From positions 1 to 40,074 of the forward strand of contig WGCN01000062.1 of NCBI GenBank assembly GCA_015493745.1: DNA of 40,074 nt. The letters run 5' to 3'. A program made the translations under genes and the position numbers. Source of the DNA: Calditrichales bacterium (GTDB lineage Bacteria; Calditrichota; Calditrichia; Calditrichales; J004). The notes beneath the pieces were generated by a model. That model saw only the letters and a list, made by a program, of their open reading frames with translations, did no database searches and was not told the DNA's origin. Shown piece after piece: positions 34,279 through 40,074 of this stretch. How positions within the stretch are numbered: position 1 is the first letter of the stretch; each line of letters opens with the position of its first letter.

Positions 34279-35667
34279 TTATTTTTCTTCAAGATCTTTT
34301 ACCTTCAGCGGATAAATGCCGCTGAAACAGGCGGTGCAATAGCCCTGCCCCTGATCCGCGGGCATGGAATCGATCATGCCTTTGATGGAAAGATATTTCA
34401 GCGAGTCGGCGCCAAGATATTCACAGATTTCATCCACGCTACGTTGATTGGCAATCAGTTCCTCATGGGTGGGAAAGTTCATGCCGTAAAAACAGGGATT
34501 TTTGATGGGGGGCGAACTGATGCGCAGATGCACCTCCCGGGCTCCGGCCTCGCGTATGGTTTGCACCAGTTTTTTTAAGGTGGTGCCGCGAACAATGGAA
34601 TCATCCACGATAACCACGCGGCGATCCTTTAGCACGCCGCCGACGGTGTTAAATTTCAGTTTGACGCTAGAGGCCCGTGTTTTTTGTGTCGGCTTGATAA
34701 AGGTACGGCCGATATAGTGGTTGCGGATCAGACCGATCTCATATTTCAGACTGCTGCGGGCCGAAAACCCCAGGGCGGTGGTGTTGCTGCTGTCCGGCAC
34801 GGAGATAACTATATCGGCCTCCACATCGTTTTCCAAAGCCAGATTTTTACCCAGCTTGCGCCTGGTTTTATCCACATATTCGCCAAAAATACGGCTGTCG
34901 GGACGGGAGAAGTAGACGAACTCAAAAACACAATGGGCCGCCTCGCACCTGGGAAAGGGGTGAAAGACATGCATGCCCTGCTCATCAAAAACGATCATCT
35001 CCCCTTTTTCCACATCACGGATATATTCCGCACCCAGCAGGTCAAAAGCGGTGGTTTCCGAGGCCACCACATAGCTGTTGCCCATTTTGCCGAGGGCCAG
35101 GGGGCGAAATCCGTACGGATCACGCACGACAATCAATTTGTCACGGGTCAGAAAGACCAGGCTGAAGGCGCCCTCGATCTGGCGCACGGCATCCTTGATG
35201 CTGTCGATCAGCGACTCCTCCAGCGACTTGGCCACCAGATGCAATATCACTTCACTGTCGGAGGTGGTTTGAAAAATGGAGCCGCGCGCTTCCAGCTTTC
35301 GGCGCAGGGTTTGGGAATTGGTCAGATTGCCGTTGTGCCCGATTCCCAGTTCACCGTCCTTATAGCGTACCACGATGGGCTGTATGTTCAGTTCCGCCGA
35401 AGCGCCCGTGGTGGAGTAGCGGTTATGACCGATGGCAATGTGTCCCTTCAGCTTTTGTAAATCCTGCTCGCTGAATACATCCGACACCAGGCCCATGCCC
35501 AGATGCTTGCGCACCGTTTGACCATCACTGACGGCGATGCCGGCGCTTTCCTGCCCCCGGTGCTGCAGGGCATGCAGACTGAGATAGCTGGAAAAAGATG
35601 CATTTTCATCACCGTAAATGCCGACAATTCCACAAAATTCCGTGGGACGATCGAGAATAGAATCCAT
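34279..35667 (-). CDS. purF: Amidophosphoribosyltransferase
   Basis: 462 residues. Catalyses the first committed step of purine synthesis, making 5-phosphoribosylamine from PRPP and glutamine. The sequence MDSILDRPTEF before CGIVGIYG suggests an 11-residue propeptide removed to expose the N-terminal nucleophile Cys12. Glutaminase motifs ALQHRGQESAGIAV, IGHNRYSTTG and IGHNGNLTN follow. The PRPP motif is RVVIVDDSIVRGTT. Cysteines in HCVFEFVYFSRPDS, NPCFYGMNF and YCTACFSGIYP fit the iron-sulphur-containing B. subtilis-type enzyme. It is the first gene of purF-ubiA-ftsY-rimO. No clear Shine-Dalgarno was seen at the ATG. Confidence 0.96.
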   Translation of the reverse strand: MDSILDRPTEFCGIVGIYGDENASFSSYLSLHALQHRGQESAGIAVSDGQTVRKHLGMGLVSDVFSEQDLQKLKGHIAIGHNRYSTTGASAELNIQPIVVRYKDGELGIGHNGNLTNSQTLRRKLEARGSIFQTTSDSEVILHLVAKSLEESLIDSIKDAVRQIEGAFSLVFLTRDKLIVVRDPYGFRPLALGKMGNSYVVASETTAFDLLGAEYIRDVEKGEMIVFDEQGMHVFHPFPRCEAAHCVFEFVYFSRPDSRIFGEYVDKTRRKLGKNLALENDVEADIVISVPDSSNTTALGFSARSSLKYEIGLIRNHYIGRTFIKPTQKTRASSVKLKFNTVGGVLKDRRVVIVDDSIVRGTTLKKLVQTIREAGAREVHLRISSPPIKNPCFYGMNFPTHEELIANQRSVDEICEYLGADSLKYLSIKGMIDSMPADQGQGYCTACFSGIYPLKVKDLEEK

Positions 35668-35885
35668 TTACATAATCCATTTTTAAGAGAAGTCGCTAAT
35701 ATAAGGCTTGTCTTCTAAAAGGGGAAAAAAAACATACCCGGAAAAGGGATTTATTTGCCCCGCAGACACTCGATTTATGTCGAAGGCACAAAGGAAAAGG
35801 GTATCTTCCTTAAACAGTGCAGAAACATTTGGCAACCGGTTGGGGAAAGTATCGAAAGTAAAATCTGAAACTCTCTGCCGGTTCC
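35668..35885. other. Intergenic stretch upstream of purF
   Basis: No gene is evident. It should contain the purF operon promoter on the minus strand; the best -10-like hexamer is TATATT close to purF, with no convincing -35. There is an eight-T run and a short AAGGAA/TTCCTT repeat on the minus strand, but no clear terminator for the upstream operon. I looked for a purine-riboswitch-like core and did not find one. Confidence 0.4.
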
Positions 35886-35938
35886 GCTTCTGAGATTTTT
35901 CTCGCCACCCTGGCGGAATGCAAACATTCCCCAGAAGC
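35886..35938 (-). other. Compact multi-hairpin element (candidate structured RNA) after the yfiM-like gene
   Basis: An outer 7-bp stem GCTTCTG (35886-35892) / CAGAAGC (35932-35938) encloses three adjacent hairpins: GAGA/TCTC (35892-35903, sharing one base with the outer stem), CGCCA/TGGCG with a 3-nt loop (35903-35915), and GGAATG/CATTCC with a 4-nt loop (35915-35930). All stems are perfect, giving a small cloverleaf-like fold on either strand. It begins about 17 nt after the yfiM-like stop and lies in the leader region of purF. It could be a 3' mRNA end, a regulatory leader or a small RNA. No tRNA features are present. Confidence 0.4.
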
Positions 35939-35954
35939 AAGGGCGCGGTGTTGC

Positions 35955-36323
35955 TTAACGCACCAGCAGCAGGGCCAGGCCGATACCGGCCACATCGGCA
36001 ATTAAATCAGGGATGGAAAAAATATTGTTTTTTTGACGGCCGTCGTGGATTTCCTTGCCCAAACCGATGCTGAAGGAGAGACCGGCGGCAATTTGCCGTG
36101 ACGCCTTTTGCCCCACTCCCGCGCGTTGCAGAAGCTGCAAATTGAGCCCCGTTATAAAAAAACTGCCGAAAAAATGCTGAGCCTTATCCTTGGCCAGCCA
36201 GGGATCTTGCCTGGCCGATGGCGTACCTAATACAATTTTATCCACCGTAAAGGCATTACCGGCCCCGAGACGCTGGGCCTGTAACGGCATGGAAAAAACA
36301 ATCAGCCATAAAAAATAGCGCAT
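35955..36323 (-). CDS. YfiM-like small exported/membrane protein
   Basis: 122 residues. A signal-like N-terminus (MRYFLWLIVFSMPLQAQ) precedes a conserved-looking block DKAQHFFGSFF, then GLSFSIGLGKEIHDGRQKNNIFSIPDLIADVAGIGLALLLV. The 'DKxxHFxxS ... GKExxD ... FSxxDLxAD' pattern resembles the YfiM/DUF2279 group and related VanZ-like small membrane proteins of unknown function. It is the last gene of ridA-dagK-DUF5683-yfiM, with its ATG overlapping the previous stop (TAATG). Function is not known. Confidence 0.6.
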   Translation of the reverse strand: MRYFLWLIVFSMPLQAQRLGAGNAFTVDKIVLGTPSARQDPWLAKDKAQHFFGSFFITGLNLQLLQRAGVGQKASRQIAAGLSFSIGLGKEIHDGRQKNNIFSIPDLIADVAGIGLALLLVR

Positions 36324-37051
36324 TAAAAGGAAAACTCCATTTTAAACATCAGCGTGCCGTCATACCGGCCGGGATAAACATCAAAACGGGCGATCTCGTC
36401 AAATTTGAACAGCCAGGCATCCACCTGGGCGTCAAGAACCATAAAAAGATAGTTCAGTCCCAGATACCAGAAATAGCGACTGCGCTGATCTTTATAGGTT
36501 TCGGCGCCGGTTTCCCGGTAAAGACGGTCATTATGATAAACCGTATAGCCCACGGCCGTGGTCAGTCCGAAATAGAATACCGCTTTATAGTAGGATTCGT
36601 TATACCACTGTCCCCAACCCGGAAAAAAGAGGGAACGCATGGCTGCCCCCCAGGGCGACTTTAAGGGGGTGTCCGAATAGAGTTCCCGCTTGGCTGCCCG
36701 GTAATGGCGACCGTAATACCAGCCATCCAGCAAACCCAAACCGTGCCAGGCCGCCCCCCACAGGGCATAACGCCAGGAAGCGTCCCGGTCGGTCGCCAGG
36801 CCGTTTTGCCGGTAGCGGTTATAGGCTCCGGCGGCCGATCCGTAAAGATACCAGGCGCCGCCATATAACAGGGCCGATTTTACAAAACGCTCCTGATGCA
36901 ACTGCGCCAATCCGGGCAGCGCATCCGTAAGTTGCCATTCATAGCCCGTTTTTGTTGCCTTTTTCCCTAAGTCCGGATTCTGGGCCGGCGCCAGGAAGGG
37001 GGATAGCAGAAGTATCAATGCTATATATTTTTTAATACCGGCAATGGACAT
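36323..37051 (-). CDS. DUF5683-like membrane protein
   Basis: 242 residues. A signal peptide (about 8-23, ending APAQ) is followed by hydrophobic and aromatic-rich segments. The central SPWGAAMRSLFFPGWGQWYNESYYKAVFYFGLTTAVGY is the characteristic block of DUF5683-type proteins (LPGxGQxYN followed by a membrane helix), known mainly from FCB-group bacteria. The C-terminus (FKMEFSF) alternates like a beta-strand. Biochemical role is unknown. It overlaps the dagK 3' end by 20 nt and its stop touches the next ATG, so it is part of one operon. Confidence 0.7.
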   Translation of the reverse strand: MSIAGIKKYIALILLLSPFLAPAQNPDLGKKATKTGYEWQLTDALPGLAQLHQERFVKSALLYGGAWYLYGSAAGAYNRYRQNGLATDRDASWRYALWGAAWHGLGLLDGWYYGRHYRAAKRELYSDTPLKSPWGAAMRSLFFPGWGQWYNESYYKAVFYFGLTTAVGYTVYHNDRLYRETGAETYKDQRSRYFWYLGLNYLFMVLDAQVDAWLFKFDEIARFDVYPGRYDGTLMFKMEFSF

Positions 37052-37907
37052 TCAGCGCTCCGCTGTGTATGGTAATATTTAACACGGTTAAGTCATAGCC
37101 CAGCTCTTCGCCGTCGGCATGGGCGGCAAAGGGCTGATCCGAGCTTATGGCAAGGCTTTGCCCCCTGCTCATCTCCACCCGCGGGTCTTTTACATGGCTG
37201 CCGCTGTAAACCCGCAGCAGATTGCGCAACACGGCCATCGTGGGCATCTGATGGATCATGCAGATATCAAAACGGTTGTCGTTCAAGCGGGCTTCCGGCG
37301 TTAAGCGGAAACCGCCCCCCAGGGAGGGGCCGTTCCCAACGGTCAGCATAAACAGCCGGCGCTGCTTCTTTTCACCGTCGATGTCCACATTGAGCACGCT
37401 ATGGCTGTAGGACTTTAAAGTAGCCAATACGGCATAAAGGTAAACCAGGTTCCCGCGCAGCTTTTTTATGCTGAAACTTTTCTTGACCACCCAGGCGTCA
37501 AAGCCCACGCCCAGGCCGTTGATAAAATAACGCTCGTTCACCTGGCCCACATCGATGGGCCGCGGCTTATTCTGTGAGATCAGTTCCAGGGCGGCATCGA
37601 TCTCAAAGGGAATATTCAGTGCATTTACCAGATCATTTCCGGTACCGACGGGCACAACCCCCAAAGCGGCTTTCCCCCCCATAAGGCCGTTAACCACTTC
37701 ATGAATGGTTCCGTCCCCCCCCACGGCTATCACGGTGTCGTGTTTGGTGGATTGCTCCCTGGCCAGACGGATGGCATGCCCCCGGGATTCGGTGCGCAGA
37801 AACAACGCTCCGGGAAATTTTACGGCGGCACGTTCCATTAAGGTTTTTTCCAGTCCCAGCGCCTTGCCGCGTCCCGCCACGGGATTTAAAATAAAACAAA
37901 CGCTCAT
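37032..37907 (-). CDS. Diacylglycerol/lipid kinase, DagK/YegS family
   Basis: 291 residues from the ATG at 37907 (MSVCFILNPVAGRGKAL), which overlaps the ridA stop as ATGA; a start five codons upstream is possible but would break this coupling. The family motifs are ILNPVAGRGKA, the nucleotide-binding AVGGDGTIHEVVNGLMG, VVPVGTGNDLVNALNI, and FINGLGVGFDAWVV; the C-terminal HADGEELG completes the catalytic region. Family members phosphorylate diacylglycerol or, in some bacteria, sphingoid bases or ceramide. Given the SPT/bCerS-like genes in this window, a sphingolipid substrate is conceivable, but nothing in the sequence decides it. Confidence 0.87.
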   Translation of the reverse strand: MSVCFILNPVAGRGKALGLEKTLMERAAVKFPGALFLRTESRGHAIRLAREQSTKHDTVIAVGGDGTIHEVVNGLMGGKAALGVVPVGTGNDLVNALNIPFEIDAALELISQNKPRPIDVGQVNERYFINGLGVGFDAWVVKKSFSIKKLRGNLVYLYAVLATLKSYSHSVLNVDIDGEKKQRRLFMLTVGNGPSLGGGFRLTPEARLNDNRFDICMIHQMPTMAVLRNLLRVYSGSHVKDPRVEMSRGQSLAISSDQPFAAHADGEELGYDLTVLNITIHSGALNVHCRY

Positions 37908-38278
37908 CGTACGGCGATACAATCGATTTCAATTTTCACATCTTTGGGCAGCCGGCTAACCTCCACCGTGGCCCGGGCCGGCTTGGAGGCCTCAAAAAAT
38001 TCGGCATAGATGGCATTGACGGCGGCAAAGTTATTCATGTCCGCCAGGTAGATGGTGGTTTTTACCACCTGTTCCAACCCGAGGCCGGCGGCGGCCAATA
38101 CCGCGCGCATATTTTTTATCACCTGGCGGGTCTGGCTTTCCACATCCCCGGCTATACGATTATCATGGTCGCGGTCGATAGCAATTTGTCCCGACAGGAA
38201 TATCATACCGTTAGCTTCCACCGCCTGGGAATAGGGTCCTATGGGCGCGGGAGCATTTTCGCTTTGAATAATCTTCAT
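37904..38278 (-). CDS. ridA: RidA family enamine/imine deaminase
   Basis: 124 residues, the standard size. Motifs: APAPIGPYSQAV at the N-terminus, FLSGQIAID, QVIKNMRAVLAAAGLGLEQVVKTTIYLADMNNF, and KPARATVEVSRLPKDVKIEIDCIAV, which contains the active-site Arg. RidA hydrolyses reactive 2-aminoacrylate-type enamines released by PLP enzymes, protecting cytoplasmic enzymes. It is the first gene of the minus-strand operon leading away from the origin. AAGGAAGG precedes the ATG. Confidence 0.94.
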   Translation of the reverse strand: MKIIQSENAPAPIGPYSQAVEANGMIFLSGQIAIDRDHDNRIAGDVESQTRQVIKNMRAVLAAAGLGLEQVVKTTIYLADMNNFAAVNAIYAEFFEASKPARATVEVSRLPKDVKIEIDCIAVR

Positions 38279-38810
38279 CGTACCTTCCTTTTAAAAAAAA
38301 TAAGGCCTAATTTAATCGCTGACGACGATAGAAGCGAATTTGTTAAAAAAGTGTGAAACAGCGGAAAAAGCCAATGCCCGAGAGTAAAGCCTTCGGCGCC
38401 TTGTCCGTGAAACATTTGTGACAATTTTTTAGTTTTTTTACGGATGAAAAATAAACGTAAGATCAATATTTTCAAACAATAAGATACTTAACATTTTCAC
38501 AGGTCATTTTTTTTTTCACGGAAACCTTTTTCATTTCTTGACATGTATTTGTCCTTTCAATTACTATGAATCAGTCGTAAGGGATAGTTGTGGAAAACTT
38601 GTGGAAAACCTGCACTAATCCACAATAGGAAAAAGTTTGAATAGGGCCGCGGACCGGGATGCCCGGGGCATGACAATTTCAAGCTCATATTTTTCAACTA
38701 CTTACACGAAAACTCTCACAAAACAGAATGTATATAAGGCGGATATTTTGCCTTTAGCGGGGCAATCTGTCTCCGGTTTATATTGTGGAAAATAAAAAAA
38801 GGATCGATGA
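38279..38810 (+). other. oriC: Putative replication origin (oriC) between ridA and dnaA
   Basis: A 532-bp non-coding stretch with no gene. DnaA boxes one mismatch from TTATCCACA (or its complement TGTGGATAA) are at 38589-38597 and 38600-38608 (TGTGGAAAA, 11 bp apart), 38616-38624 (TAATCCACA, opposite strand) and 38784-38792 (TGTGGAAAA, just upstream of dnaA). The left side (about 38400-38570) is very AT-rich with T and A tracts, suitable for unwinding. A short GC-rich island lies at 38645-38668. Box clustering next to dnaA is the usual bacterial origin layout. Origin activity is inferred. Confidence 0.72.
38538..38567 (+). promoter_or_regulatory. Candidate dnaA promoter
   Basis: TTGACA (38538-38543), an 18-bp spacer and TACTAT (38562-38567) on the plus strand. 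The leader would be about 235 nt and run through the DnaA-box cluster, so DnaA binding could repress its own gene. The -35 is perfect and the -10 has four of six consensus bases. Confidence 0.45.
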
Positions 38811-40074
38811 ATGGCTCAGAATTCGCTGGCTCAACTCTCTACACAACCCGATAATGCATGGCCCGCAATTTTGGATGTTATAAAACAGAATATTAACATC
38901 CGCAGTTTCACTACCTGGTTTGCCCCCATCAATCTGATACATCTGGATGAAAGTTATCTGGAACTGGAAGTCCCCAACCGTTTCTTTTCCGAGTGGATTG
39001 AGAACCATTATAATGAACTGATACAAAATGCCGTTACCCAGATTTTGGGAGACAGCAAGAAAATTTTATTTACGGTGAAAAGTAAGGAAAGTACACCCGA
39101 TTCACCCTATGGCGCCCAGGACTGGGTAAAATCCGAAGAAATCAAGCCGGTAACCCCTTCCGTTCAATCGGATTATGTTTTTTCCACGCGTATAAACGAA
39201 CGCTACCATTTTGACAACTTCATCGTCGGTGACAACAACAACTTTGCCAGCGCCGCCGCCCGCGCCGTGGGAGACGCCCCGGGAAAAACCAATTACAATC
39301 CGCTGATCATCTACGGACGCACCGGATTGGGCAAGACCCACCTTATCCAGGCCATCGGCAACCATGCCCGCATGAACAATCCGGACACCAAGGTCTATTA
39401 CGCCTCCAGCGAGACCTTTACCTCGCACTTTATCAGCGCCATTCAAAAAAACAAGGTGGCCGAGTTTTCCGCTTTTTACCGTTCCTGTGACATCCTGCTG
39501 ATCGATGACATACAGTTCTTTTCCAACAAGGGAAAAACCCAGGAGGAGTTCTTCCATACCTTTAACGATCTGCATCAAAACGGCAAGCAGATCGTGCTGA
39601 CCTCCGACCGCCCCATCAACGAGCTTAACGCCCTGGAAGAACGTCTCATCTCACGTTTCAAGTGGGGCTTGGTGGTGGATATACAACCGCCCGACTTTGA
39701 AACCCGCCTGGCCATCCTGCGCCGCAAGTGCGATGAGAGCGAGCTGGATATCCCGGAAGACATTCTGGAGTATCTGGCCGTTAATCTGGTGGATAACGTC
39801 CGTGAACTGGAAGGCGCGCTGACCAAGATCATGGCCCAGGTGACCTTCACCGCCGCCGAGCCGACCATAGACCTGGCCCGCGGCATAGTGACCGAGATCG
39901 CCAAGCCCGATCAGCACATCCTCAACATCGACACCATCGTGCAATACTGCTCCAAGGTTTTTGAAGTCTCCGCCGATCAGATCCGGGCTAAAACCCGTAA
40001 GAAGAATATTGTGGAAGCGCGCAAGGTGGCCATGTATCTCTCCAAGGAGCTGACAAAACACTCACTGGTAACCA
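38811..40074 (+). CDS. dnaA: Chromosomal replication initiator DnaA, 3'-truncated by the window edge
   Basis: The frame opens at ATG 38811 (MAQNSLAQLSTQPDNAW) after AAGGAT and stays open to the window end, giving 421 residues and lacking only the last part of domain IV. Domain I (about 15-90) and a short linker precede the AAA+ core: Walker A YGRTGLGKTH (Lys175), Walker B LLIDDIQFF (Asp232, Asp233), sensor region VLTSDRPINEL and Arg finger Arg282 in LISRFKWGL. Domain III ends near VRELEGALTKI. Domain IV begins with KVFEVSADQIRAKTRKKNIVEARKVAMYL, the DNA-binding basic loop. The protein opens the origin by binding boxes in the adjacent 532-bp region. Confidence 0.97.
   Translation, partial: MAQNSLAQLSTQPDNAWPAILDVIKQNINIRSFTTWFAPINLIHLDESYLELEVPNRFFSEWIENHYNELIQNAVTQILGDSKKILFTVKSKESTPDSPYGAQDWVKSEEIKPVTPSVQSDYVFSTRINERYHFDNFIVGDNNNFASAAARAVGDAPGKTNYNPLIIYGRTGLGKTHLIQAIGNHARMNNPDTKVYYASSETFTSHFISAIQKNKVAEFSAFYRSCDILLIDDIQFFSNKGKTQEEFFHTFNDLHQNGKQIVLTSDRPINELNALEERLISRFKWGLVVDIQPPDFETRLAILRRKCDESELDIPEDILEYLAVNLVDNVRELEGALTKIMAQVTFTAAEPTIDLARGIVTEIAKPDQHILNIDTIVQYCSKVFEVSADQIRAKTRKKNIVEARKVAMYLSKELTKHSLVT

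Noticed and set aside
35683-35940. 85-codon minus-strand frame in the purF upstream region
   Set aside because: No signal peptide, domain or ribosome-binding site, and it runs across the multi-hairpin element; composition looks random.

Overview
The window is a chromosomal segment from a Gram-negative, SecG- and outer-membrane-bearing bacterium of roughly 50% GC. I infer the FCB superphylum, perhaps Calditrichota or a neighbouring phylum. The clues are a GWxTD-domain protein, a DUF5683-like protein, BshC (bacillithiol), a serine-palmitoyltransferase-type enzyme, a rhomboid with the short helical tail seen in Bacteroidetes-type rhomboids, and several Lol/Sec-type lipoproteins. This placement is inference from gene content, not a phylogeny. 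Almost every base is coding. I see no insertion sequence, prophage, CRISPR array or rRNA.

Layout. 1-1528: the 3' end of an enoyl-CoA hydratase gene and a histidine kinase with a degenerate receiver. 1569-5144 (minus): a glycolytic operon gap-pgk-tpiA-secG-tRNA-Leu(GAG) closed by a strong bidirectional terminator. 5396-7933 (plus): a TPR lipoprotein, then a YjjX-type NTPase with adenosine deaminase. 7930-11472 (minus): a tightly overlapping operon of NAD-dependent epimerase, methyltransferase, bshC and a small PGPGW-like membrane protein. 11619-13941 (plus, divergent): an SPT-type acyltransferase and a large GNAT protein. With the divergent epimerase these look like a bacterial ceramide-synthesis locus (Spt, bCerS, CerR). 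14052-19167 (minus): rhomboid protease, proS, tRNA-Arg(CCG), an NPP-type phosphodiesterase, and a membrane-anchored polysaccharide deacetylase with a zinc-finger head. 19418-23920 (plus): a three-gene envelope operon with a metallopeptidase/beta-propeller/Omp85-like barrel protein, a BamB-like propeller lipoprotein and a small secreted protein. 24035-27253 (plus): a GAF-SpoIIE phosphatase and a spore-photoproduct-lyase-like radical SAM protein. 27228-29437 (minus): a PhoR/PhoB-type two-component pair behind an 11-bp-period direct-repeat promoter. 29590-30864 (minus): a GWxTD protein with its own promoter. 31101-35667 (minus): purF-ubiA-ftsY-rimO. 35955-38278 (minus): ridA-dagK-DUF5683-yfiM-like. 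38279-38810: the putative replication origin. From 38811 (plus): dnaA, cut by the window end.

Most of this is core housekeeping: glycolysis, translation, secretion, purine metabolism and replication initiation. The regions most worth a second look are the ceramide-type locus with its 16-bp-arm inverted repeat, the peptidase/propeller/barrel operon, the divergent radical SAM protein, the PhoB-like box, and a compact multi-hairpin element downstream of the yfiM-like gene.
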